Shown one piece after another: positions 24,922-33,850 of a stretch of 64,000 bases of DNA. The stretch covers positions 1 through 64,000 of the forward strand of contig CAJQPL010000026.1 in assembly GCA_905480215.1 (NCBI GenBank), in the 5' to 3' direction. The notes under the pieces are model-generated. The model saw only the letters and a list, made by a program, of their open reading frames with translations, had not been told where the DNA came from and did no database searches. The translations under genes were made by a program, and so were the position numbers. The stretch is from an uncultured Woeseiaceae bacterium. Its GTDB lineage: Bacteria; Pseudomonadota; Gammaproteobacteria; Steroidobacterales; Woeseiaceae. The stretch's first letter is position 1; every line of letters starts with the position of its first letter.

Positions 24922-25617
24922 CTACTGTTGCATAAACCCATCGAGTGAGTCTCGAAGACGAACTGCCCAGTGTCGAACCAGTCTTCTGACCTCCGCTGCA
25001 TTGGTTACTCTGTTGGAATCCGTCATCGTATTGCCGATAGGTTCGGCCGCACGCCGGTCAATCGACCGGGCAATAATAGCGCCTGTCTCTGAGTCCCGAA
25101 GTTCCAGAACAAGCGTCGCTTCACCTATACGACTGAGATATATACTACCGCGACCCGCCATGTTCATGGAGTCTTGCGGCACGTATGACACCACATCGAG
25201 TAATCCACCCCTGATCATCAATACGTCAGGTCCGGGCTCATTAACTATCTCGAAGCTCTTAATCTTAACGATTTCTTCCATAAACGTTTCTTTGACCAAG
25301 GTCTCAAATCGTGCTCGCGCCTCGTCGTCTATAAAGTACGGACCACTACCCGATCTGTTCATCGAAGTGTTTTGTTTTTTCGCTGGAGCATATTCGATGT
25401 CCGCGCCTACCATCATTATTTTGGAGTAGGGCGAGAGATCGAAGTCAGGCCTGGCCCAAGCCTTATCAGCCTTACTGTTATCAACAACATTCAGGCCATC
25501 GAAAGAGACCTCGGCATCCGGCCCGCTTTGGATTGAGGGCGGTGTGGTTGTGCAGCCAACTGATAAAAATGTTGCAGTCACTAAGAGTAAAAATCCAAGT
25601 GTTTTTTTATTTTTCAT
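24922..25617 (-). CDS. DUF3313-like lipoprotein
   Basis: This 231-aa exported lipoprotein has the lipobox LSVGC after a 20-residue signal. The mature part has the DUF3313 flavour: YSKIMMVGADIEYAP, FIDDEARARFETLVKETFMEEIVK, PDVLMIRGGLLDVVSYVP and SRIGEATLVLELRDSETGAIIARS. I start at ATG 25617, which has TGAGGA 8 bp upstream; the ORF track adds 12 residues before it. Function of the family is unknown; it is an outer-membrane assembly-like fold in some relatives. Single gene in this strand block. Confidence 0.78.
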   Translation of the reverse strand: MKNKKTLGFLLLVTATFLSVGCTTTPPSIQSGPDAEVSFDGLNVVDNSKADKAWARPDFDLSPYSKIMMVGADIEYAPAKKQNTSMNRSGSGPYFIDDEARARFETLVKETFMEEIVKIKSFEIVNEPGPDVLMIRGGLLDVVSYVPQDSMNMAGRGSIYLSRIGEATLVLELRDSETGAIIARSIDRRAAEPIGNTMTDSNRVTNAAEVRRLVRHWAVRLRDSLDGFMQQ

Positions 25618-25715
25618 GTCAATTATCCTCAAGTGTCGTCGGCTTTTTTTCAATTATTAATACCTTCTAATGTTAGTCTATTTTGAAGTTTCGTCAATAA
25701 CAGATGATTGAAAAA

Positions 25716-25738
25716 GTGTCAGGCTTGACCCTGAAACA
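25716..25738. repeat. REP-like imperfect palindrome GTGTCAGG...CCCTGAAAC
   Basis: GTGTCAGG and CCCTGAAAC are near-perfect inverted arms around a 5-base centre, in the gap between the DUF3313-like gene and a membrane protein gene. The same word GTGTCAGGC occurs again near 16157. Palindromes of this kind are common as REP elements moved by RAYT transposases in gammaproteobacteria. No transposase gene is nearby. Confidence 0.4.
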
Positions 25739-25772
25739 AGCTCAGTATCGGAAAATTTGTCGTACAAACGAG

Positions 25773-26432
25773 CTACGCGGGTTTCGCGATACTTAAAAAC
25801 GTCGCAATCGCAATGAAGATCCAAAGCAGCACTAAAACAGAAGTGGCTTTGACATAGGTTTGCTTTATAGCGTCGTTGTCCTTTATGGAGATGCTGCCCT
25901 CAGCCATTCTTGCCCATACTCGGAAATGCGTGGACAGCACGATCCGAATGCCAACACCGCAGGCGACCACGCCCCCGAACGCGACTAGTTTCCACCGCAA
26001 CCAACTTGGCATCGGCCACGTATCACCCAGCATTCCCGTCGCAATCGCAAAAATAATCAGCAGCAGAAAATATCTCGTACCACGGTCTATTCGACCGAGA
26101 ATCTGGCCTGATGGGCGCTTTCGCAAGCGATGCACTGCTTCCGTAAAAATAAGCCACGAAATACCAAAAAAGGCCGCGCCGGCGACGAGCGATGAGCCAC
26201 CGGGAATAAAACCGTAGGACGCGGCCAGCATGCTGCCCAACGAAAACTGCAATATCAGTGCATAGCGAACGTGTTGGTCAACATTCATCACGTGATCCAT
26301 CAATTGTTCACGTTGCTTAAACGGCATGTCCTCCGCATAACACACCAGGCGATAAGTCGAATTGATAACAAACTCGGAGCCGAGCCAGTATCCCAGCACA
26401 ACGATGTGCGCAACCAACAAGTAGTTAATCAT
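25773..26432 (-). CDS. Multi-pass membrane protein of unknown function
   Basis: This 219-aa protein has about five or six hydrophobic segments (near residues 3-15, 55-75, 78-95, 120-140, 145-165 and 195-215) joined by basic cytosolic loops. The N-terminus (VAHIVVLGYWLGSEFVIN) is the CopD/DUF2269-like pattern, but I see no further family motif. It could be a quinone- or haem-handling membrane protein as in related folds; that is a guess. Not clearly linked to its neighbours. Confidence 0.65.
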   Translation of the reverse strand: MINYLLVAHIVVLGYWLGSEFVINSTYRLVCYAEDMPFKQREQLMDHVMNVDQHVRYALILQFSLGSMLAASYGFIPGGSSLVAGAAFFGISWLIFTEAVHRLRKRPSGQILGRIDRGTRYFLLLIIFAIATGMLGDTWPMPSWLRWKLVAFGGVVACGVGIRIVLSTHFRVWARMAEGSISIKDNDAIKQTYVKATSVLVLLWIFIAIATFLSIAKPA

Positions 26433-26535
26433 GGCTTATTCTGCTGGAAAAAAGATCGATGATGCGCATCTTGCACAAGCTTAGCAACAACGTTCAACTG
26501 CTACCCGCAATGAATGATTTTCGATGAGACCGATT

Positions 26536-28152
26536 CTAAACGGATTGCTCGCGAAGTTCGCGGCGCAGAATCTTGCCGACATTGGACATCGGCAATTCAT
26601 CGCGAAACTCAATATGCTTTGGCACCTTATAAGCGGCTAGCTCATTGCGACAAAAGTCGCGCAACTCACTTGCCGTCAACGATGGGTTACTCGTAATCGC
26701 AAACAACTTTACGGCCTCCCCGGTCTTCTCATCCGGCACGCCGATAACGGCACATTCAATGATATCGGGATGTGCGGACACTACGTTCTCTATCTCGTTC
26801 GGATACACATTGAATCCCGATACAAGCACCATGTCTTTCAGCCGATCGACAATACGAATTTTGCCATCAGCTTCGATGATCGCGACATCGCCAGTGCGGA
26901 ACCAACCATCTGCATCGATAGCCTCGGCGGTTGCATCTTCGCGTTGCCAATAACCCTGCATAACCTGCGGGCCCCGAATAAGCAGTTCGCCCTCAGCCCC
27001 GCACGTCAAATTGTTGCCAGCTCCGTCGACAACTTTCATCTCGCAGCCAATCATCGGCGGACCAATTGTGCCGAGCCGATGTTCGGCCAGAGTATTGACC
27101 GTCGCCATGGCAGCTGTTTCAGAAAGACCGTAACCCTCATGAATTAGCGCGCCGGTGCGTCGTTGCCACTCGTCTGCGATTTCCGGCACTGTCGCAGCAC
27201 CGCCACTGATCGTCCACCTCATATGGCTGAAGTCTATGGAGTCAAATTCGGGATGTTGCATCATCGCCGTAAAGAGCGTGTTCACACCGGCGAATGAGGT
27301 GAACGAGTGCTGCTTCATGGTTTCAATCATGGCGGGGATATCGCGTGGATTCGGGATGAGAACCGACGTGCCGCCGTTGAGAAATCCCGCTACCAGGTTT
27401 ACGGCAAAACCGTAGATGTGATACACCGGCATTGGCGCAATGCCGGTGTCTCGCAGCGTCATGTCAGCGCCGAAAGACAGCGGCGACATCAAGGCTGCTG
27501 ACAAGATGTTGCCGTGACTGAGGATAGCGCCTTTTGGTGCGCCGGTCGTGCCACCGGTATATTGCAAAGCAGCAATGTCGTCCAGGCTTACCTCAATATC
27601 CGGCAACTCGATTGCGCTTCCGGCGGCGAGGGCGTCGGGCAGGGATACGACATTCTCGAGTGAGCAAGCGGGCAGAGATTGTGAATCGATCATGTCGATC
27701 GGATTCGTCGCAATAATTTTCGTTATGCCGGTTTCCGCTACAACCTGTTCCATCATTGGCAAATTGCTGTCGATGACAACAGCGGCTTTTGCACCTGAAT
27801 CGTTGAACTGATAAATGAGCTCGCGTTTTGTGTACAGCGGGTTGGTGTTGACGATAGTTAGGCCAGCTCGCAACACCCCCCAGGCAACGATTGGATACTG
27901 CACCAGGTTAGGTAGCTGAATAGCAACGCGATCGCCTTTCGACAGCTTGCACTCCTGCAGCAAATAGGCGGCGAAATCACGACTTTGATGCTCGACTTCA
28001 GTAAACGTAATTGGCTTACCGAGGCAGTAGAAAGCTACGGCGTCAGCATGTCGCCGGGCCGAGTCCTCAAATGCTGCTATCAAGTCCGCTGTCTCCTGAC
28101 GTTCTAACTTGAGTAGACAACTAAGGATGTAGTCTTCTGTTTTCGTTTGCAT
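26536..28152 (-). CDS. fadD: Long-chain fatty-acid--CoA ligase (FadD-like)
   Basis: This 538-aa ANL-superfamily ligase has the P-loop-like A3 motif LQYTGGTTGAPKGAILSH, the A5 motif HEGYGLSETAAMA, the A7 motif GWFRTGDVAIIEADG, and the A10 lysine region MSNVGKILRREL. Mid-protein the acyl-binding tunnel pattern (MPVYHIYGFAVN) is of the medium-to-long chain type. It activates fatty acids to acyl-CoA with ATP. A Crp-like regulator gene is divergent 86 bp away and may control it. The typical FadD length (about 550-560) is close. Confidence 0.88.
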   Translation of the reverse strand: MQTKTEDYILSCLLKLERQETADLIAAFEDSARRHADAVAFYCLGKPITFTEVEHQSRDFAAYLLQECKLSKGDRVAIQLPNLVQYPIVAWGVLRAGLTIVNTNPLYTKRELIYQFNDSGAKAAVVIDSNLPMMEQVVAETGITKIIATNPIDMIDSQSLPACSLENVVSLPDALAAGSAIELPDIEVSLDDIAALQYTGGTTGAPKGAILSHGNILSAALMSPLSFGADMTLRDTGIAPMPVYHIYGFAVNLVAGFLNGGTSVLIPNPRDIPAMIETMKQHSFTSFAGVNTLFTAMMQHPEFDSIDFSHMRWTISGGAATVPEIADEWQRRTGALIHEGYGLSETAAMATVNTLAEHRLGTIGPPMIGCEMKVVDGAGNNLTCGAEGELLIRGPQVMQGYWQREDATAEAIDADGWFRTGDVAIIEADGKIRIVDRLKDMVLVSGFNVYPNEIENVVSAHPDIIECAVIGVPDEKTGEAVKLFAITSNPSLTASELRDFCRNELAAYKVPKHIEFRDELPMSNVGKILRRELREQSV

Positions 28153-28238
28153 GATCTAGCGCAACATCAGGGATTATCAATGTCGTCTATTATGCAACAG
28201 AGCCGCCGCATATTCTGTCACTCAAGTGACAAGCGATA

Positions 28239-29021
28239 ATGCTTGCTCGTTTTCAGCAATGGGTTCAACATTGGAACAACTACAGACACCCGTTGACGCT
28301 GATGACCAGAGACGTAATGGACCACGACATCGCTGCAGTAGTATCTCGATGTCCCTGGTTTAAAGGATTGCCAGCGGAAGCGCAGAAACAGTTATCGGAT
28401 TCGGCTCGAATACGCTCCTATCGAAAGAGCAGTTACCTCTACACCACCGGCGAATTACACGGTGACCTTTTCTGTATTCTTTCTGGGCGAATTCGATTGT
28501 TGCTGACGAGCGCCATTGGCCAGGAATACGCGGTCAATGATATCGAGCCAGAGGCCTGGGTTGGCGAACAGTTTCTGGTTGGCGATGTTGCAACGGCACT
28601 GGATGCACAGGTTGCCGAAAATTCTACCGTCCTGATTCTTCCTCGTAGTTCTGTGCTACGTGTGGCCGAGCAGTATCCAGAGATGTATCGCATGCTTTTT
28701 GAGCACACGATGGAGCGCTCGCGCGGTGTATTTACGCTTTTGCGGGGTATGGCGTTTTATCCTCTTCGATCGCGGCTCGCTGGGTGGCTTTTGAACCTGA
28801 TTGAAGAGCACGGTGAGGAAACGGACGAAGGGATATACCTCGAAATAAATCTTAGCCAGAATGACCTGGCGCAGCTGAGTCTTGGTTCGCGGCAACGAAT
28901 TAACAAGATTATCAGCGAATGGCGGGAATTGGGTGTTATTGAGTTAGATGGCAGTCGCTATCTTATCCGCGATATCGATGCGCTCACGGGTGAGCTGGAA
29001 CTCAAGGATAGTGACCGCTAG
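28239..29021 (+). CDS. Crp/Fnr-family transcriptional regulator
   Basis: This 260-aa regulator has an N-terminal cyclic-nucleotide-binding-like barrel (about residues 45-150, GELHGDLFCILSGRIRLLL) and a C-terminal winged helix (INLSQNDLAQLSLGSRQRINKIISEWRELGVIEL). The four iron-sulfur cysteines of FNR are absent, so it is not an oxygen sensor of that kind. ATG 28317 (AGAGA upstream) is an alternative start that gives a standard-length protein. It diverges from fadD, with an 86-bp shared gap, so it may regulate fadD. Ligand unknown. Confidence 0.84.
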   Translation: MLARFQQWVQHWNNYRHPLTLMTRDVMDHDIAAVVSRCPWFKGLPAEAQKQLSDSARIRSYRKSSYLYTTGELHGDLFCILSGRIRLLLTSAIGQEYAVNDIEPEAWVGEQFLVGDVATALDAQVAENSTVLILPRSSVLRVAEQYPEMYRMLFEHTMERSRGVFTLLRGMAFYPLRSRLAGWLLNLIEEHGEETDEGIYLEINLSQNDLAQLSLGSRQRINKIISEWRELGVIELDGSRYLIRDIDALTGELELKDSDR

Positions 29022-29116
29022 CAAGACGTCACGCAGGCGACAGCCAATTCGATCGGATCAATGTAAAGTCTCGGAGAATAAGGGGCTTACCCCAAAAATA
29101 AGGGCGGGATGAACTG

Positions 29117-30532
29117 ATGCGAACCTCACTCAAACTAGGCTATGGCGTTGGCCAAATTGGGACCGGAGTAAAAAACGCTGCTTTCAGCATTTTCCTTTTC
29201 TTCTACTACAATCAAGTACTTGGAGTCCCGGGAAGTCTTGCGGGCATGGCGTCCTTGACCGCACTCCTTGTCGACGCGATCACGGATCCAATGGTCGGCC
29301 AACTATCTGATCGTTTCAAATCTCGCTGGGGCCGCCGCCACCCGTTCATGCTGCTCGGCGCGCTACCCTTCGGCCTCGCGTTGTACATGCTATTCGCGCC
29401 GCCAGCCGGTCTCGACACCGACGGATTGTTCTGGTGGTTTCTCGGCTTCGCCGTCCTCGTGCGCACACTGCTGACCTTCTTCTACGTGCCGCATTTGTCA
29501 CTCGGCGCCGAAATGGTTCGCGATTACCATGATCGGACTAGCCTGATCGGCTATCGTACGTTTTTTCAAATGGGCGGTGGCTTGTTAGTCACGATGGTCG
29601 GTCTGGTGGTCTTTTTTCCGCCGAGCGAAGCATTCGCAAATGGTATGCTCAATGCCGCCAGCTACCCGAGCTTCGCCATATTTGCGGGCACGCTTGGCAG
29701 TGTAGCTATGCTCCTATCGGTCATCGCAACACGATCGACTATTGGAGCTTTATCCGACCCTATTCCCGATCCGAACGCCGGGCATCCAATTCTGGGCTTC
29801 ATCACAGTTTTCAGGACGCTGCAGCAATTCGCATTCCGAAAATTGTTTCTGACCATGTTGGTTTTCACCACCATCGTCGGCGTTTCCCAAACTTTGATCA
29901 TCTATACCGGCACCTATCTATTCGGCTTCTCACCTGAGCAACTGGCTATTGCAGCGTTATCACCGATACTCGGCGTCCTGTTCGGACCGTTGGCTGTCAA
30001 ACGTATGTCACGCACTTTGGACAAGAAAAAGTCGATGATGATGTGCTTGTTCTGGGGTGCGCTGTTCGGCTATTCCACGCAGATAGCATTTCTACTCGGC
30101 ATCCTGGAACCGATGAGTATCGGTAGCCGCCTGTTGTTCGTTTTCGTAATGAACGGCATTTCTCAAATATTTTTTATCGGCTTGTACATCATCATCGACT
30201 CGATGTTAAGCGACACTATTGATCAACATGAGATGGAAACCGGGCGTCGCGAAGAAGGCCTGTTCTTTTCCGCCAGCTCCTTCGCGCAGAAAGCGAGCTT
30301 TGGACTCGGCGCGCTAATCGCCGGTATCGGTTTAGATGTGATTAAGTTTCCGAAAGGGGCAGCCGCCGATGCAGTGCCGCTGGATATCCTCACCAACTTT
30401 GCGTGGTTCGCAGGACCGATGACGATGGTTTTTCTGCTTGCCAGTATCTTTCTGATCCGTAGTTATCCAATCGATGAAAAAGAGCACGCGAAAATAACGC
30501 AGGCTATTGATACGGCAAAACTAGGATCTTGA
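29117..30532 (+). CDS. MFS/GPH-type sodium:solute symporter
   Basis: The 471-aa protein has 12 predicted membrane segments and the GPH (glycoside-pentoside-hexuronide:cation) family marks: GVGQIGTGVKNAAFSIFLFFYY, LVDAITDPMVGQLSDRFKSRWGRRHPFML and the loop with YHDRTSLIGYRT, near-classic GPH motif. GPH carriers take up sugars, sugar acids or sulfolipid-derived compounds. Its 3' end overlaps the SDR gene's 3' end by 12 bp in convergent orientation. Substrate unknown. Confidence 0.82.
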   Translation: MRTSLKLGYGVGQIGTGVKNAAFSIFLFFYYNQVLGVPGSLAGMASLTALLVDAITDPMVGQLSDRFKSRWGRRHPFMLLGALPFGLALYMLFAPPAGLDTDGLFWWFLGFAVLVRTLLTFFYVPHLSLGAEMVRDYHDRTSLIGYRTFFQMGGGLLVTMVGLVVFFPPSEAFANGMLNAASYPSFAIFAGTLGSVAMLLSVIATRSTIGALSDPIPDPNAGHPILGFITVFRTLQQFAFRKLFLTMLVFTTIVGVSQTLIIYTGTYLFGFSPEQLAIAALSPILGVLFGPLAVKRMSRTLDKKKSMMMCLFWGALFGYSTQIAFLLGILEPMSIGSRLLFVFVMNGISQIFFIGLYIIIDSMLSDTIDQHEMETGRREEGLFFSASSFAQKASFGLGALIAGIGLDVIKFPKGAAADAVPLDILTNFAWFAGPMTMVFLLASIFLIRSYPIDEKEHAKITQAIDTAKLGS

Positions 30533-31369
30533 TGCGCTGCGTTCTCTGGCGCGAAGTCGAACGACCTTCTCCAGCCGCAAAATTCTTTCATACGTATTTG
30601 GAAAGTGGCGCACGACCCAGTCCATAACTTTCGCGTCTCGACCAACAAGGATGCGGCGCTTGTTCTTCTCTACACCGCGAATAATCGCTGCAGCCGCTTG
30701 CTCGGCGGTCGTAATTGCCGCTTTGTCAAAATCGGCAAGCAACTGTTCCTTCGATACGCTGAGCGCTTCCTCACCAATGCGTGAATTCGTCGCGATACTG
30801 GTCTTGATGCCGCCAGGATGAACGCAGCTGACACCGATTGTTGAACCTGCCAGTTCCATTTTCAGTGCTTCCGTAAATCCGCGCACTGCGAATTTCGATG
30901 AGTTATAGGCCGACTGCAGAGGCAATGACATCAATCCGAACAAACTCGACACGTTTACGATGTGGGCAGCATCGGCTCGCCGCAAGTGTGGCAAGAACGC
31001 CTTGCTACCGTAGACAACACCCCAGAAATTGATATTCATTATCCATTCGAAGTCGCTGTACAGCAGCTTTTCAGCGGAATCGATTAGCGTTACGCCCGCG
31101 TTGTTGATGATCATGTTCACACCACCATGCTCGTTGACGACATCGGCTGCATATTGTTCTACGGCCTCACGGTTCGCTACGTCGACAATATGCGTGCTGC
31201 AGTTCACACCTTCCGCCTTGACCATCTCTGCAGTTTCCGCCAACTGTTTAGCGTCGATGTCTGCGGCTGCTACATCACAGCCGCGTGTAGCAACATGTAA
31301 GGCTAGCGCTCTGCCAATACCGGAACCCGCTCCAGTGATGGCGACTATTTGTCCGGCGGAAATCTTCAA
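30521..31369 (-). CDS. Short-chain dehydrogenase/reductase
   Basis: This 282-aa classical SDR has TGAGSGIGRALAL (NAD(P) site), NNAGV, VNVSSLFG and the catalytic YNSSK. I start at TTG 31369 with AAGGA 7 bp upstream, overlapping the hydrolase stop as TTGA, so it is translationally coupled; the track start at 31501 would overlap the hydrolase gene widely. With the monooxygenase and hydrolase genes upstream it probably oxidises a secondary alcohol to a ketone in the same pathway. Confidence 0.82.
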   Translation of the reverse strand: MKISAGQIVAITGAGSGIGRALALHVATRGCDVAAADIDAKQLAETAEMVKAEGVNCSTHIVDVANREAVEQYAADVVNEHGGVNMIINNAGVTLIDSAEKLLYSDFEWIMNINFWGVVYGSKAFLPHLRRADAAHIVNVSSLFGLMSLPLQSAYNSSKFAVRGFTEALKMELAGSTIGVSCVHPGGIKTSIATNSRIGEEALSVSKEQLLADFDKAAITTAEQAAAAIIRGVEKNKRRILVGRDAKVMDWVVRHFPNTYERILRLEKVVRLRARERSASRS

Positions 31370-32253
31370 TCTGCTGTCCTTGCGAGGGAAGTAATTAACT
31401 GTGTGAATTTTGGCATCAGGGCATTTGGTAAATCGTGCCCCATACCCTTGATAGTATGCATTATGGCACCGGGAACCGCCGCAGCAGTATCGATACCGCA
31501 AGCCAGGGGAATTAGTGGATCCAAGTCGCCATGAATGACTTGCATCGGCATCTGCAAAGAACCCAACGCTTTTACACGGTCGGGAGCCGCAATTATCGCG
31601 GTCTGCTGACGGGCGGCCCCGCCTGCTGTCATCCCGCGCGCAAATACACGAGCAAGAAAACCACGCAGTTCGTCATCCGGAATCGGGTAGCCGGGACTTC
31701 CAAGTCCGCGCCACAAGTGCCAGAAGAAAGTAGTGATTCCTTCGTCCGTTCTATCGGCGGGGCCTTTGATAAGCATATTTCTGATCGCTTTCGTCGGTCC
31801 CGGTAATCCGCGCTTGTTGGTCGTCGACATGATCGACGTCAGACTCAGAATGCGCTGCGGTGACTCGATGGCCATAATCTGCGAAATCATGCCTCCCATC
31901 GAGACGCCGACGAGGTGTACTTTGTCGATGCCCATTGCATCTATCAATGCCAACATATCTGTTGCCATGTCGTTCAACTGATACGGTGCTTTTACCTTTA
32001 AATGCAGGCCGTGGCGCACAATCTGCAGCAACAGGTTTGGTTTACCCAGCTGGTCAAGGCTGTCAGATTGCCCAATATCGCGGTTGTCCGGTGTAATAAC
32101 CCGGTAGCCTTCTGCGACTAGTGCATCGATCAATATCGGTGGCCAGCCGCTGCAGGGAACATTCAGGCCCTGTAGTAGTAGCAGAACTGGATCACCTGGC
32201 TTGCCGTAGTCTTCATAGGCGATGTTGATTCCGTTACTAAGCAACCTGGGCAT
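31366..32253 (-). CDS. Alpha/beta hydrolase
   Basis: The 295-aa protein has the nucleophile elbow LVGVSMGGMIS (GxSxG), the oxyanion strand LLLQGLN, an acid in VIHGDLDPLIPL and the catalytic histidine in IKGMGHDLP. It is likely an esterase or lactonase. ATG 32253 gives a normal N-terminus; the track extends to 32496 in the neighbouring gene. Its start overlaps the stop of the upstream monooxygenase gene by 17 bp and its stop overlaps the SDR start, so the three genes are one translation unit. Confidence 0.82.
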   Translation of the reverse strand: MPRLLSNGINIAYEDYGKPGDPVLLLLQGLNVPCSGWPPILIDALVAEGYRVITPDNRDIGQSDSLDQLGKPNLLLQIVRHGLHLKVKAPYQLNDMATDMLALIDAMGIDKVHLVGVSMGGMISQIMAIESPQRILSLTSIMSTTNKRGLPGPTKAIRNMLIKGPADRTDEGITTFFWHLWRGLGSPGYPIPDDELRGFLARVFARGMTAGGAARQQTAIIAAPDRVKALGSLQMPMQVIHGDLDPLIPLACGIDTAAAVPGAIMHTIKGMGHDLPNALMPKFTQLITSLARTAD

Positions 32254-33739
32254 GCTTTGCTCTTTCGGTCGGCACGACAACATCAAAATCCTGCAGGCTG
32301 GCGTTACGCAGCTGTGTTCGGAAAGCTGTTGCGTTGTGCGGGTATAGGGTCGTAATTTTTCCAGTTTCGGTGATGTAGTAGCTATCGCAGCCACTGGCCC
32401 AAACACTATTGTCGAGAGCAGCCTGAATATCCTTGTTGAATTCGTCCTGTACGGACTGTTTGACTGAGAGCATATTCGTGCTCCCTGCGGCTTCAATCAT
32501 GCGTGTAATAAACTGAATGCTCTGTTCGATCATGTAGACCACAGACGTGGTACCAACACCTGTGTTGGGGCCGGTCGCCATCCAGTAGTTTGGGAAGCCA
32601 GCAACACATGATCCACAGTAGCCTTGCGGACCTTCGACCCAGGCATCGACTAGTGATTGTCCATTGCTGCCGTAGACGTCGATCGAGCGCATATGGCCGT
32701 CAATATCGAAGCCAGTTGCGAAAACTATGATGTCGACTTCGTGCAAAGTGCCATCTTTGCAGCGTACGCCAGCCGGCTCTATTCGATCGATGGCATTCGG
32801 CTCAAGTACAGCATTGTCGCGATTCAACGAGCGATACAGGTCGTCGGACAACAAAATGCGTTTGCAGCCCATTTCATAATTAGGCTGCAGCAATTCATGC
32901 AGTTCGGAATCCTTCACGGAATCCCGCATATGTTGCATGACTTTCTGACGACCAATCTTGCCCGCCTTGGAGCCCTTCCTTGTGATTGGATACAATATCA
33001 AGTCCATGCGCTTGTAGAGGAACCAGCGGTAAAGTCGCTGCAGCAAAGGCCAGCGAGCAAAGCGCTGCTTCTCTGCGTCCGTGTATTCGCGGTCTCCGCG
33101 TGGTGCAATGTAATTAGGCGTGCGCTGAAAAATCGTCAGCTTCTCGACGATCTTTGTAAGTTCAGGAATGATCTGGATGGCACTTGCTGCACTACCGATG
33201 ATAGCTACACGTTTGTTCTTGAAATCCACTGCGTGATCCCACTCAGCAGTGTGCATGGTTTGCCCGCTGAAGGAAGCCTTGCCAGCGAAATCCGGAACTG
33301 ACGGCTTGTGTAAGCCGCCATAGCCATTAATGATGTGCCGCGCTTCGACAATCTCGCCGCTGGCAAAGGATACTTGCCAAATACCACGAGCTTCGTCGAG
33401 TCGCATTTCTGTGACCTTGGCGCCGTTTTCAATGTGCGGACGAACCCCATACTTGTCAGCACAGTGTTCTATATATCTTTGAATCTCAGCTTGTGGTGAA
33501 TAAACGCGCGACCAGTCCGGGTTGGGCTCAAACGAGTAGCAGTAGAAATGTGACGGTACATCGCAAGCTGCACCCGGGTAAGAATTGTCGTACCAGGTAC
33601 CACCGATACCCTGCGACTTTTCGTAAATCCGAAAATTGCTGATGCCGCGTTCGAGTAATCGGATTCCGGCACATATACCGGAGAATCCGGCGCCAATTAC
33701 GAGCACGTCCAGAGTTTGTGTTTGCGGGTTAGGTGACAT
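32237..33739 (-). CDS. FAD-dependent Baeyer-Villiger-type monooxygenase
   Basis: The 500-aa protein is a class B flavin monooxygenase. It has the FAD site VIGAGFSGICAGIRL, GGTWYDNSYPGAACD, the NADPH site VAIIGSAASAIQIIPEL and the Baeyer-Villiger fingerprint FSGQTMHTAEWD (FxGxxxHTxxW). It inserts one oxygen atom next to a ketone to give an ester or lactone. It is followed by a hydrolase and an SDR in coupled arrangement, which completes a ketone/alcohol cleavage path. Ketone identity is not evident. Confidence 0.87.
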   Translation of the reverse strand: MSPNPQTQTLDVLVIGAGFSGICAGIRLLERGISNFRIYEKSQGIGGTWYDNSYPGAACDVPSHFYCYSFEPNPDWSRVYSPQAEIQRYIEHCADKYGVRPHIENGAKVTEMRLDEARGIWQVSFASGEIVEARHIINGYGGLHKPSVPDFAGKASFSGQTMHTAEWDHAVDFKNKRVAIIGSAASAIQIIPELTKIVEKLTIFQRTPNYIAPRGDREYTDAEKQRFARWPLLQRLYRWFLYKRMDLILYPITRKGSKAGKIGRQKVMQHMRDSVKDSELHELLQPNYEMGCKRILLSDDLYRSLNRDNAVLEPNAIDRIEPAGVRCKDGTLHEVDIIVFATGFDIDGHMRSIDVYGSNGQSLVDAWVEGPQGYCGSCVAGFPNYWMATGPNTGVGTTSVVYMIEQSIQFITRMIEAAGSTNMLSVKQSVQDEFNKDIQAALDNSVWASGCDSYYITETGKITTLYPHNATAFRTQLRNASLQDFDVVVPTERAKHAQVA

Positions 33740-33850
33740 GCTCCAATAGTATATCCGTCAATGGCTGGCTGTATGTCTCCAACGTGACAACGAGATATCC
33801 CTTGAGTGACAGATAGCGTTCTTCGAGCTGCGTAGATTTGACAGCTTGCT

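Noticed and set aside
28239-29021. Assignment as the oxygen sensor FNR
   Set aside because: The N-terminal cysteine cluster is missing.
32657-33301. 214-aa plus-strand frame inside the monooxygenase gene
   Set aside because: Antisense of a clear FAD monooxygenase; no ribosome binding site or family marks.
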